DNA from: Christensenellaceae bacterium
Lineage (GTDB): Bacteria > Bacillota > Clostridia > Christensenellales > Borkfalkiaceae
Reading direction: 5' to 3'
Assembly (NCBI GenBank): GCA_016295005.1
Contig: JAEDMA010000024.1
Location: forward strand, 1 to 15,630
Length of the DNA stretch: 15,630 nucleotides
Within the stretch, counting starts at the first letter, position 1. Each line of letters starts with the position of its first letter. Position numbers and translations under genes: made by a program. The notes below the pieces were generated by a model. That model was not told where the DNA came from. It searched no databases and saw only the letters and a list, made by a program, of their open reading frames with translations. Below, one piece after another: positions 6,693 through 15,373 of the stretch.

Positions 6693-8843
6693 ATGGAAGA
6701 AATAGTAAAAATAAATACAAAAAATACGACTTTATTGTTAAAAATAAACGATAAAGTTGATTTAATATATTACGGTGAAAAAATATACGATGAGAAAGAT
6801 TATTCGTTTTTAGGACAAGATATTGCATTAAGAAAATGTTCTTCGGCGGACGATATAGACGCTACTCCCTCAATAATCTCTTTCGTTGGTGACGGCAATA
6901 ACAGAGAAACTTCCGTTCATATAGTTGACGGTTTCGGAAATGCAAGTTTAGGTTTTAAAGTAAATAGATATTATTTTACGAACGAACATTTAAAAATGAA
7001 CGGTTTACCTACCGCATACGGAAATGAGAAATTCTTCGTAATAGAATATAAGTCATCTATATCTAAAATAACGCTTAAAAAATATTTTGGTTTTTTTGAC
7101 GATTGCGATGTTTTAACTACCGGAATAATTGTTGAAAACGAAGGTGACGCAAATATTTTCGTTCGTAGGCTTATGAGTATGCAACTTGACTTAATACAGG
7201 GTGAGTACGAAATCATTTCTTTAAGCGGTAGTTGGTGTAACGAAACGAATATTAACCGTACCGAACTATCAAAAGGTGTGTATAGCTTTGGAAGTTATTT
7301 AGGTTTATCTTCAAATGTGCATAATCCGTTTTTTATGATAAAAAATAAAAGTGACAATTCGTGTATAGCGTCTAATTTGATATATTCGGGAAATCATAAA
7401 GAAATTTTTGAAAAAACCGAATTATCGGGAATTAGAGCGATGAGCGGTATAAACGATTATTTGTTAAACTACGAAGTATTACCTAATTGTAGTTTTGCTT
7501 CGCCCGAAAGTGTTTTCGTTTGCGGAAATAGCGAAGAAGAAACTTCCGAAAAAATGCGTGATTTCGTGTTAAAGCATATAATTAATCCAAATTTTACGAA
7601 TAAAGAAAGACCGATAATATTTAACAGTTGGGAAGGTTTAGGTTTTGATATCAACAATAAAAGCATACCAAATCTTGCTACGGTAGCAAAAGAGATAGGC
7701 ATTGAAGTTTTCGTTATAGACGACGGCTGGTTTGGAGGTAGAAACGACGATACGAGTTCTTTAGGCGACTGGTACGAAAATGAAGAAAAATTCAACGGTA
7801 AATTTTGCGAAACCGCAAAACTTATTAAGGAAAACGGTTTGAAATTCGGTTTATGGTTTGAACCCGAAATGGTAAGTAAAAACAGTGAGTTTTATCAAAA
7901 TCACAGCGACTACGCTATGACGATAGACGGGTTAACTCCGATAGAAATAAGAAATCAAATAGTTTTGGATATAACTAAAGAAGAAGTGCAAAATCATCTT
8001 ATAGAAAGTCTTTCAAAAAATATAGAGAAATACGGAATTGACTATATAAAATGGGATTGCAACCGAGGTCTAACCGAAATAAGAAAATCCGGAAGTTATT
8101 TTTACGATTATACGGTGTCATTGTACAAAATATTAGATACCATAACTAAAAAATATCCGAATATTATAATGGAAGGTTGCGCAAGTGGCGGTAACAGATT
8201 TGACCTTGGTATGCTTTGTTATTTTTCTCAAATTTGGGCAAGTGACAACACTGATCCCCTTGTAAGAGTAGATACGCAAAGAGGTTTATTTTTAGGCTAT
8301 CCGCAAGTTTCGGCAACTTCGCACGTTGCGGTATCTCCAAATCCGCACACGATGAGAAAATATAAAATAAGCGATAGATTTGCAATTTCGGCAGTAACGA
8401 ATTTGGGTTATGAATTAAATTTGAATAATTTATCTAAATCTGAACTTGAAGAAATAAAAATCTATAACGAATTTTACAAAAGATATAGAAAAGTTTTGCA
8501 ATTTGGCAACATAACAACTTCTTACGAAAATCATAACGATAAGAGAATTATATTTACTTCAGTATCAAAAGAGAAAGATTTAGCAGTATCCGTTGCGGTG
8601 GATTTAAGGTGTGTATTTGCAGGAATATACGATAGAGTTTATATAAACGGACTTCAAGATAATTACGTTTACAAAGTAAATTCAGTTTTTTCCGATAAAG
8701 TGAATAATTTGGAAGTTACAGGTAAGTCTATTAGAAAATGCGGAATATATGTAGGTAATTTCTTTACGGTAGATTCTGCAACCGAATATAACGATTTTTT
8801 AGCAACGGAGATTTTCGTATTTACAAAAATCGGTGAAGTATGA
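6693..8843 (+). CDS. Alpha-galactosidase, glycoside hydrolase family 36
   Basis: A 716-residue GH36 enzyme of the usual bacterial length, with an N-terminal beta-supersandwich, a central (beta/alpha)8 barrel and a C-terminal beta domain. Signature segments appear in order: D-D-G-W-F-G (343-348) followed by S-L-G-D-W; F-G-L-W-F-E-P-E-M-V; K-W-D-C-N-R with the nucleophile D455; C-A-S-G-G-N-R-F-D; and S-D-N-T-D with the acid/base D518. After S-D-N-T-D the sequence is P-L-V-R-V-D-T-Q, where A-x-x-R-x-x-I-Q is common. Lacking a signal peptide, it should hydrolyse terminal alpha-1,6 (or related) galactose from oligosaccharides in the cytoplasm after import. ATG 6693 is preferred to the in-frame TTG 6681 because of GAGAG. 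It leads a unit with the ABC importer genes starting 12 bases downstream. Alpha-N-acetylgalactosaminidase activity cannot be excluded. TGA is the stop codon. Confidence 0.93.
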   Translation: MEEIVKINTKNTTLLLKINDKVDLIYYGEKIYDEKDYSFLGQDIALRKCSSADDIDATPSIISFVGDGNNRETSVHIVDGFGNASLGFKVNRYYFTNEHLKMNGLPTAYGNEKFFVIEYKSSISKITLKKYFGFFDDCDVLTTGIIVENEGDANIFVRRLMSMQLDLIQGEYEIISLSGSWCNETNINRTELSKGVYSFGSYLGLSSNVHNPFFMIKNKSDNSCIASNLIYSGNHKEIFEKTELSGIRAMSGINDYLLNYEVLPNCSFASPESVFVCGNSEEETSEKMRDFVLKHIINPNFTNKERPIIFNSWEGLGFDINNKSIPNLATVAKEIGIEVFVIDDGWFGGRNDDTSSLGDWYENEEKFNGKFCETAKLIKENGLKFGLWFEPEMVSKNSEFYQNHSDYAMTIDGLTPIEIRNQIVLDITKEEVQNHLIESLSKNIEKYGIDYIKWDCNRGLTEIRKSGSYFYDYTVSLYKILDTITKKYPNIIMEGCASGGNRFDLGMLCYFSQIWASDNTDPLVRVDTQRGLFLGYPQVSATSHVAVSPNPHTMRKYKISDRFAISAVTNLGYELNLNNLSKSELEEIKIYNEFYKRYRKVLQFGNITTSYENHNDKRIIFTSVSKEKDLAVSVAVDLRCVFAGIYDRVYINGLQDNYVYKVNSVFSDKVNNLEVTGKSIRKCGIYVGNFFTVDSATEYNDFLATEIFVFTKIGEV

Positions 8844-8855
8844 TAAAGGTGTAAA

Positions 8856-9791
8856 ATGGAGAAAGTAAAAACTTTTAATATAAGCGATAAAAAGAAAAAT
8901 AGAATAAAAGAGTATTTGTTTATTTACTCCGCTATAATAATTCAGTTAACGGTATTTGCCGTATTTTACGTGTATGTTAATATTAATTCGGTAAAAATGG
9001 CTTTCCAAGTTACTATACAAGGAAAAACAATATGGACTTTAGAAAATTTTAAGGACTTTTTCAAATCGTTTACCACTGTTCTTGAAGGTGAAAATATGTG
9101 GATTGCAACGAAAAATACTTTTATTTTCTTTATTATTCACCAACTTTTATTCCCTATTGCATTTGTAAACTCTTATTTTTTATATAAAAAAATTCCGGGA
9201 CATAAAGTGTATAGAATAGCGTTTTTCATACCGAGTGTGTTATCTTCGGTAGTGTGGTCCGCTCTTTATAAAGACATAGTTGGAACTAACGGACCTATTG
9301 CAATACTTATACAAAAGATGAACGGGTTAAATGCTCCTCCAAGATTACTTGGCGATCCGAAATACGCTTTGACTTTCGTTGCTTTGTATTCCGTATGGTT
9401 TGGACTTATAAGCGGTTTCGTATTGTATTCGGGAACTTTTTCAAGAATTCCTAACGAAATTATAGAAGCCGGAAATTTAGAAGGTATTACTTGGACGCAA
9501 GAACTGGTTAAAGTAGTAGTTCCTTTGGTATGGCCTACCGTATCTACGGTTTTCTTGTTAGGTCTTATGGGATTATTCACTTCTTCGGGTAATATTCTTT
9601 TGTTAACGGGTGGTGCTTACGACACGAATACTTTAAGTTTCTATTTGTTCTCACAAGTATACGGTAAACCCGAAACTTCTAACTCCTATAACTATGCGTC
9701 GGCAATCGGATTATTGTTGACGGCGTTAACCTTACCTATAGTATTCGGGGTAACCAAACTTACGAATAAAGTTGAAAACGTGGAGTTTTAA
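8856..9791 (+). CDS. CUT1 sugar ABC transporter permease (MalF/UgpA/LacF type)
   Basis: A 311-residue integral membrane protein with about six hydrophobic segments (the first near residues 26-46) and the binding-protein-dependent transport permease signature. The EAA loop, which docks on the ATPase, reads I-E-A-G-N-L-E-G-I-T ... V-V-V-P-L around residues 203-225. It would form a heterodimeric channel with the next gene's product for oligosaccharide import. AAAGGTG (8845-8851) precedes the ATG, and the gene starts 12 bases after alpha-galactosidase. Position after GH36 suggests an alpha-galactoside or galactose-bearing glycan fragment as substrate, but the permease sequence does not show it. 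Confidence 0.92.
   Translation: MEKVKTFNISDKKKNRIKEYLFIYSAIIIQLTVFAVFYVYVNINSVKMAFQVTIQGKTIWTLENFKDFFKSFTTVLEGENMWIATKNTFIFFIIHQLLFPIAFVNSYFLYKKIPGHKVYRIAFFIPSVLSSVVWSALYKDIVGTNGPIAILIQKMNGLNAPPRLLGDPKYALTFVALYSVWFGLISGFVLYSGTFSRIPNEIIEAGNLEGITWTQELVKVVVPLVWPTVSTVFLLGLMGLFTSSGNILLLTGGAYDTNTLSFYLFSQVYGKPETSNSYNYASAIGLLLTALTLPIVFGVTKLTNKVENVEF
9782..9785 (+). promoter_or_regulatory. Ribosome binding site deciding the second permease start
   Basis: GGAG at 9782-9785, inside the last codons of the first permease, sits seven bases before ATG 9793. This supports ATG 9793 over the in-frame TTG at 9772 and implies translational coupling with the upstream stop at 9789-9791. Confidence 0.65.
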
Positions 9792-9792
9792 T

Positions 9793-10662
9793 ATGAAAAT
9801 CAGAAAAAATATTTTAAATAGAAGGTCTGCAAGTCAATCCGCAGTATATATTGTTGCCAGCATTTTAATAGGACTGCTTGTATTATCTTACGTTGCATCG
9901 TTCTTTTGGGGAATAATGGCGGCTTGCAAAACTCATAAAGAATTGTTAATGGAACCGTTTGCTTGGCCTAAAAAATGGAATTTTAATAATTTTATATTAG
10001 CCTTCAAATCGTTAAAAGTATACGGTGTAGGACTTGCAGGTTTAATTGGAAATTCACTTATTCTTGCATTTTTCGGACCGTTTTTAGCAATCGGCGGTTC
10101 AACTATTTTAGCGTACGTTGTAGCAAAATACAATTTTGTTGGCAAAAAACTTCTTCTTGCAGTCAACGTTATAGTAATTTCACTTCCACTTGTAGGAACG
10201 CAAGGTTCAACTTACAGAGTGTTTTCGTCGCTTAAAATGATAGACTCACCGTTACTTCTTTTAAACTTTATAGGTAATTTCGGTCCTAACTTTTTATATA
10301 TGCTTTCTTGTTTCAAGAATATTAGCAACACTTATATGGAGGCGGCAAGAATAGACGGAGCAGGACATTATAAAATAATGTTCAAAGTTATGATTCCTCT
10401 TGCGATTCCGCTTGCGTCGGCACTTTGGATAATGTCAGTTATTTCCACTTGGAACGACGTAAATATGGCGTTACTTTACTGGCCGAGAAGACCTACACTT
10501 GCAACGGGTATATATTTATTTAGAGAAATAGCATCAAGAACTAATCAATTAAACGTATATTATGCAGCGGTAATGTTATCAAGTATTCCGCCGTTAGTTT
10601 TGTTTTCAATATTCCATAAGAAAATTTTAGCGAACGTTACGTTCGGTGGTTTAAAAGGATAA
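9793..10662 (+). CDS. CUT1 sugar ABC transporter permease (MalG/AraQ type)
   Basis: A 289-residue permease partner with a basic N terminus, a first membrane helix at about residues 16-40 and a total of about six helices. The EAA loop is M-E-A-A-R-I-D-G-A-G ... V-M-I-P-L around residues 182-205. This is the standard MalG-type form, more consensus than in its partner. The protein ends with F-G-G-L-K-G, typical of the family. ATG 9793 is one base after the first permease's stop and has GGAG upstream; the longer reading from TTG 9772 would overlap the previous gene. Together the two permeases and the downstream lipoprotein make an importer that lacks only the ATP-binding subunit. Confidence 0.93.
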   Translation: MKIRKNILNRRSASQSAVYIVASILIGLLVLSYVASFFWGIMAACKTHKELLMEPFAWPKKWNFNNFILAFKSLKVYGVGLAGLIGNSLILAFFGPFLAIGGSTILAYVVAKYNFVGKKLLLAVNVIVISLPLVGTQGSTYRVFSSLKMIDSPLLLLNFIGNFGPNFLYMLSCFKNISNTYMEAARIDGAGHYKIMFKVMIPLAIPLASALWIMSVISTWNDVNMALLYWPRRPTLATGIYLFREIASRTNQLNVYYAAVMLSSIPPLVLFSIFHKKILANVTFGGLKG

Positions 10663-10679
10663 AATAAGAGGAGAAGAAT

Positions 10680-12206
10680 ATGAAAAAGAGATTTTTTAAA
10701 GTAATAAGTGCAATTATTTCTTTGGTTTTAGTTTCAAACCTATGTGCGTGCTTAGGCGTTGCCGATAAAGTTTCAAATACCGAAAAAGATGTTGAACTCG
10801 TATATTGGGTATCGGGTTGGGGAGAAACTTATATTAACGAAATAGTTAAAAGGTTCAATGAAAAACAATCGGAATATACCGTAACGCTACAAGCGTCGCC
10901 AAAGGTGGATAACGGACCTTTATATAACGATCCGAAATCAAATACCGTTGATTTATATATGACCACTTTTGAAATGAAACACGCTTACACTCAATATTTA
11001 GAGCCGTTAAACGACGTTTTAGATTATAAACCAGACGGAGAAAACGGTTTGACAATTCGTCAAAAATTAGGTGATTTTTCAACGAAAAACACTTTAAGAG
11101 ATGGAAATTTATATTTCTTCCCGTGGCTTCCGAATTCGGAAACGGGTATTGTTTACAACGTTGATTTGTTTAAAGATAAAAACGGAAATCCGTTGGAACT
11201 TCCGTATACAACAAACGACCTTATCAAACTTAACGATAAAATAGTGGCGGCCGGTAATATACCTTATATTTTTTCAAGTGACTACTGGAATTATATTATT
11301 GAAGCGTGGACGGCACAATACGAAGGTTACGATAAGTACAACAAACTTTGGAAGGGAATTTATATAGATAGCGACGGTGTAGAACACTCTAACGACGTTA
11401 GAATTTTGTCCGAATGTGAAGGAAGGAAAGAGGCTTATAAAGTTTTATATCAACTTATAAGTAAAGAAGGTTACGCTTACACTAATACCGACACTTTGGA
11501 TTTCTCCGTATCTCAATACTATTTTATGGAGGGAACTAATAAAGTGGTTTTCAATCCTAACGGCAGTTGGGTTGAAAACGAAACGGGCGAAGTTGCTAAC
11601 GTTAAAATTATGAAAATGCCGGTTTTAAGTTCTCTTGGAACTAAACTTGGCATAACCGAAAGTGAACTAAAACAACTTGTTAAATACGTTGACGGTGAAC
11701 TTTCCGCAAGTGAAATGTCGTTTATAGAATCGTCTTCTTTCGGAACGACGGAAAATATTGACAGAGTAAGAGAAGCAAGGTCAATGATGTATATAGGCAA
11801 TAACGCTGAAATAGTTATACCAAACTATTCTATTGCGAAAGACGGTGCAAAAGAATTTTTAAAATACTATTTCTCCGACGAGGCTATGGAAATCGTTCAA
11901 AAGCATTTAAAATGTTCGTTAACCGCAAAATACAGTAACGAGCCGAATATAGATACTTCTTCGTGGTCTTCGTTTATGAAAGATAATTTACAACTTTCCA
12001 AAACGGCGAAAAAAATAACTGTTTCTTTGAACGACGAATTATTCTATAAAGGTGGAATAAACTTAATGTATAAATACAACGCTCCGGCAAGATTTATATA
12101 TAAAGAAGGCATAAAAACTACTACTGTTGACGAATTTTGGAATTTGGAAAAAACCTACTGGGAAACTAAATGGAGCAGTATATTAAGAAGTGCGGGAATA
12201 CAGTAA
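10680..12206 (+). CDS. Extracellular sugar-binding lipoprotein of the ABC importer (SBP family 1-like)
   Basis: A 508-residue substrate-binding lipoprotein. The signal peptide has basic residues K2-R4, a hydrophobic core and the lipobox L-C-A-C, giving Cys24 as the lipidated residue. The mature part opens with V-E-L-V-Y-W-V-S-G-W-G-E and N-E-I-V-K-R-F-N-E-K, a pattern typical of cluster-1 sugar-binding proteins, and later has the F-N-P-N-G-S-W-V segment seen in the family. Aromatic residues are abundant (several Trp and Tyr in 200-300), in keeping with carbohydrate binding. At about 508 residues it is longer than MalE-like proteins, as often found in Clostridia for larger oligosaccharides. 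The ribosome binding site is AGAGGAGA, and the stop overlaps the next gene's start by one base, indicating coupling. Ligand identity is not readable from sequence. Confidence 0.9.
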   Translation: MKKRFFKVISAIISLVLVSNLCACLGVADKVSNTEKDVELVYWVSGWGETYINEIVKRFNEKQSEYTVTLQASPKVDNGPLYNDPKSNTVDLYMTTFEMKHAYTQYLEPLNDVLDYKPDGENGLTIRQKLGDFSTKNTLRDGNLYFFPWLPNSETGIVYNVDLFKDKNGNPLELPYTTNDLIKLNDKIVAAGNIPYIFSSDYWNYIIEAWTAQYEGYDKYNKLWKGIYIDSDGVEHSNDVRILSECEGRKEAYKVLYQLISKEGYAYTNTDTLDFSVSQYYFMEGTNKVVFNPNGSWVENETGEVANVKIMKMPVLSSLGTKLGITESELKQLVKYVDGELSASEMSFIESSSFGTTENIDRVREARSMMYIGNNAEIVIPNYSIAKDGAKEFLKYYFSDEAMEIVQKHLKCSLTAKYSNEPNIDTSSWSSFMKDNLQLSKTAKKITVSLNDELFYKGGINLMYKYNAPARFIYKEGIKTTTVDEFWNLEKTYWETKWSSILRSAGIQ

Positions 12207-13822
12207 TGAAAAATATTAAAAAATTATTAAAAATAGTGTTAGTAAGCGTATTAACGCTGTCTCTACAAATAATTTTTATTCCAAAACAAGTTACGCTTGC
12301 GGGAACTGTAAACGACTATGTTATCAACGAAGAAATGCTAAAAGGCGACGCAGATAGTTTACTTCGGTGGAGAACTTTTTTAATGGAAGAAGAAAACGTT
12401 TCTTTTTCGGACGGTGTAATTAAATTCGGTAGATATTTTGATAACGATAATTCCTTAATTGCTTGGAAAAAAGTGTTTACTTCACCGCAAGTTAAAGAAA
12501 CTTTAACCGTTTCTTTTGATATAAAAATTGCGGATATAAAGGGAGATAAAAAATTCGGATTTGTTTACGGATTAGAAACTATTGTTGACGAAGTCGGTTC
12601 TAACGGTTCAACCTTTATCTATTTTTCAAAAGAAAACGATAAAGTAGGTTGTTCTATAAATTTCTACGATAACGGTGACGAGTTAAAACTTTTACCTTTC
12701 ACGGAGATAGAAAACAATAACAAAATAAAAGTAAAGATTTTCGTTTTGAACGACGGAACGTTAAAACTTTATTTTGACGGAGAAGAAATATACGCAAGTA
12801 AGAGTGAAAATATAAAAACTATACCCAAAGGGTATATAGGTTTTGCTACTCTTGGTACGTCAATATACTATGGAAACTATGTTGATATTGAAATAGGAAA
12901 GTTAATAGCGTTAAATAAATATTACGATAAACCGCAAAATCCTTTAATATGCAAAGCGTATTTTGAAAACGACGAATACAACTCTAACGACTGGGTAATC
13001 AATTCTACGGCGGTAAAAGGTGGAAACGGGTTAGTTGTTTCAAACGGAGCATTGAATTATAACTGGGCAGGACAAAATTCAGCATTTGCAAATAAGCACA
13101 GATATTCTAATTTTGAACTTTCCTATGAAATTTTCGGAGCGTGCAACGAAAAAGGTATTGCACCTAACGGTTTACCGAGATTGCCTTCTCAATGGCAATC
13201 GGTTGCTTGGGGACTTGACGGTTCAAGTGCATTAGGCGTTGCAACGAATTATATAACGAAAAGCGTTATATATTTTAACTGTGGCGTTGATTTAAGAGAA
13301 AAAATAACCGTGATTGAAGACGGGGTAGAAAAAGAAATAGATAACCCTAATTTATACGAGCGAAACGGAAAAACCGTTTTTCAATTCGTATATAACGGAA
13401 AATATTTAGCGAACTTTGCCGTTCCCGAAAAATATGCGTTTTTAGATAGAGAATTTGATGAGGAAACACACGTTTGCGTAAAAATTAGAATGGTGGACGG
13501 AGTATTATCCGTTTATATGAAACTTTTAGAAGAAGTAAATTATACGGAAATTTACCGTTACGTTTATCAAAACAGCAATGTTTCTACGGGATACGTTGTA
13601 ATTAGAGGCGAAGGAAATCAATATACCGCAAATTATTCTAAATACGTTCAAGGTTCGTATTATTCGTTAAGTAAAATATTATTAACTAATCTTGATAATA
13701 ACCCTAATACAATAAATACTACTTTCGTATCAAATAGAAAACCGATAGTTGAGGACGTTGAGTATATTGATACCTACGATGACGGATATTTATTGTTTAA
13801 CAGAAGAAAAAGGAGTAAGTAA
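12206..13822 (+). CDS. Exported protein with two LamG/concanavalin-like jelly-roll domains
   Basis: A 538-residue protein starting at ATG 12206, which shares its A with the previous gene's TAA; a longer reading from 12170 would run inside that gene and hide the signal peptide. Residues 1-33 form a Sec signal (K-rich start, hydrophobic core, then T-L-A-G, no lipobox), so it should be secreted. Two beta-sandwich regions follow, about 35-230 and 249-495. Each has the pattern of a LamG/DUF1080-like jelly roll: S-F-D-I-K-I or S-Y-E-I-F strands, F-D-G-E-E-I hairpins and V-K-I-R-M-V-D-G-x-L-S-V-Y. No catalytic residues were recognised. A glycan-binding co-receptor feeding the adjacent importer is a plausible inference. 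The basic tail R-R-K-R-S-K coincides with the next gene's ribosome binding site and may have no separate function. Confidence 0.72.
   Translation: MKNIKKLLKIVLVSVLTLSLQIIFIPKQVTLAGTVNDYVINEEMLKGDADSLLRWRTFLMEEENVSFSDGVIKFGRYFDNDNSLIAWKKVFTSPQVKETLTVSFDIKIADIKGDKKFGFVYGLETIVDEVGSNGSTFIYFSKENDKVGCSINFYDNGDELKLLPFTEIENNNKIKVKIFVLNDGTLKLYFDGEEIYASKSENIKTIPKGYIGFATLGTSIYYGNYVDIEIGKLIALNKYYDKPQNPLICKAYFENDEYNSNDWVINSTAVKGGNGLVVSNGALNYNWAGQNSAFANKHRYSNFELSYEIFGACNEKGIAPNGLPRLPSQWQSVAWGLDGSSALGVATNYITKSVIYFNCGVDLREKITVIEDGVEKEIDNPNLYERNGKTVFQFVYNGKYLANFAVPEKYAFLDREFDEETHVCVKIRMVDGVLSVYMKLLEEVNYTEIYRYVYQNSNVSTGYVVIRGEGNQYTANYSKYVQGSYYSLSKILLTNLDNNPNTINTTFVSNRKPIVEDVEYIDTYDDGYLLFNRRKRSK
13811..13815 (+). 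promoter_or_regulatory. Ribosome binding site embedded in the preceding gene's last codons
   Basis: AGGAG at 13811-13815 lies seven bases before ATG 13823 and within the AGA-AAA-AGG-AGT-AAG tail codons of the upstream gene. The stop TAA (13820-13822) is directly followed by the ATG, so translation is likely coupled. Confidence 0.75.
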
Positions 13823-15364
13823 ATGAATAAAAGAATATTATCGTTATTAAGTTCATTACTTATTGCGTTTTGTTGTTCTTTCGTAGGTTGCGGAAAATAC
13901 GGTGGTCAAGATGCAATATCGTTGGAAGGATTTGATAAATACGACCACGACTCTTACGTTTCTTATGCCAAAGAAAACGGTTTTACTTTTAAATCGTTTA
14001 AGCAACAGTCGGCAGTTCCTTATTACAAATTAAAGTTTAGGGGCTTAGACGAAGACGAAATGATGATAGGCGGATATATAGGGCCGAGAACTCAATATCC
14101 TGCGGAAGGTTATTTATTGCCCTCTACAATAACTGACGAGGTTTTTGGAAAAATCGAGGAGTCTGGCGTAAATTATATAATAGAAAATGCATTTGATTAT
14201 TCAAGTGATAAAGAACAAGTTACGAAAGCGTTAAATCTTGCAAACGAACATAATATAAATTATTTTATATGCGTAAACGATGCAATATCTTTTTCGGACA
14301 GCAAGGGATATAAGGTAGTCGATAAAGACCAATTAAAACAATACACCCTTGAAATGATGCAATTTGAAAATTTCGGTGGGTTTTACGGTAGGGACGAGCC
14401 TACCACGAAAATGTTTTCGCTAATGAAAACTGCTATTGATACATTTAAAGAAGTAAAATCGGAAATAGGTCAAACTGCTAACGACTTATATATTTATTAC
14501 AATTTATTTCCTAACGTACCGGTAAGTCAATTAAACGGAGAGAGCGTAACGGAAGAAGGAGATTCTTCTACCAACGCATATAGAGTAAGTAATTATAGAG
14601 AATATCTTGAAAACTATTTATCGCTAAAACACAATTTTATTTCCGTAGATTCTTATCCTTTAACAAAAATGCAAGGAAGTGTTTCGGCAGGTTGGTTTGA
14701 TTCGTTAGGCGTGCTTAATAGATACGCAATAGATAATCAAATGCCGTGGATGGGATACGCACAAGCAGGTGGTTCTTATCCTACATTCATAACTAATAGG
14801 GTAGTTGACGAGTATGAATTATGTTGGGATATCAATACCATGCTTGCTTTCGGTTGTAAAGGCGTATCTTATTATCCATTGATTACCCCGCCCGAAATGG
14901 TTAAGGGAACACCGGAAGAAAACGTAAACGAAGACTGTTTACTTAACAAATACGGCAATAAAACCAAAATATACGGCTACGCAAAAAAAATCAATAAACA
15001 AATAAAGGCAATAGACCATATTTTATTAAATTCGGCACACCAAGGCGTAATATTACATGGTGATTCTCCGTGTGTGTATAGGGATAGTAAGAGAGGAAAC
15101 GAGTCTGATTTACTAACGAGTTACAGGGGCTTGAAAAGCGTTTCGGGAGATTCGGCTTTGATAGGCTGTTTTGATTATAACGGTAGAATGGCGCTTTTAG
15201 TCGTAAACAATTCGTTTACAAATCACAAAGGACAAATAACATTAAATTTTGACGAGAATTATTGTTATGTCGTTACGCAAAGAGCAACGAGAGCTATGTT
15301 AACGGGTAAAGATTTTACTTTGCAATTAGAGGCTGGCGAATGTGCACTCATAGAAGTGTTGTAA
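13823..15364 (+). CDS. Lipoprotein with a TIM-barrel glycoside hydrolase-like domain
   Basis: A 513-residue protein with a lipoprotein signal (MNKR start, hydrophobic core, F-V-G-C lipobox, Cys23). A (beta/alpha)8-like region spans about residues 75-400. It has G-G-F-Y-G-R-D-E-P at 185-193, where D191/E192 occupy the place of the acid/base in clan GH-A-like barrels; S-V-D-S-Y-P around D276; and P-W-M-G-Y-A-Q at 308-314. A short beta domain (about 430-513) follows, with an ending E-A-G-E-C-A-L-I-E common to GH accessory domains. I do not recognise a numbered GH family. It is anchored outside the cell and co-expressed with the importer, so it may trim a glycan before uptake. A homologous gene follows at once without a signal peptide. 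Hydrolase activity is inference. Confidence 0.72.
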   Translation: MNKRILSLLSSLLIAFCCSFVGCGKYGGQDAISLEGFDKYDHDSYVSYAKENGFTFKSFKQQSAVPYYKLKFRGLDEDEMMIGGYIGPRTQYPAEGYLLPSTITDEVFGKIEESGVNYIIENAFDYSSDKEQVTKALNLANEHNINYFICVNDAISFSDSKGYKVVDKDQLKQYTLEMMQFENFGGFYGRDEPTTKMFSLMKTAIDTFKEVKSEIGQTANDLYIYYNLFPNVPVSQLNGESVTEEGDSSTNAYRVSNYREYLENYLSLKHNFISVDSYPLTKMQGSVSAGWFDSLGVLNRYAIDNQMPWMGYAQAGGSYPTFITNRVVDEYELCWDINTMLAFGCKGVSYYPLITPPEMVKGTPEENVNEDCLLNKYGNKTKIYGYAKKINKQIKAIDHILLNSAHQGVILHGDSPCVYRDSKRGNESDLLTSYRGLKSVSGDSALIGCFDYNGRMALLVVNNSFTNHKGQITLNFDENYCYVVTQRATRAMLTGKDFTLQLEAGECALIEVL

Positions 15365-15373
15365 AAAAGAAAA

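Noticed and set aside
6415..6828. Minus-strand open frame of 137 codons spanning the second intergenic region
   Set aside because: Its AT-rich, F/L/K/Y-heavy product overlaps two real genes and the terminator antisense, with no family resemblance. It is explained by AT-rich composition.
12170..12205. ATG at 12170 as the start of the jelly-roll protein
   Set aside because: It would overlap the binding-protein gene by 37 bases and put twelve residues ahead of a clean Sec signal peptide; the stop-overlapping ATG 12206 gives a normal signal sequence.
13790..13822. Basic C-terminal tail R-R-K-R-S-K as a cell-wall sorting signal remnant
   Set aside because: There is no LPXTG motif and no membrane-spanning stretch before it, and the codons coincide with the AGGAG ribosome binding site of the next gene.
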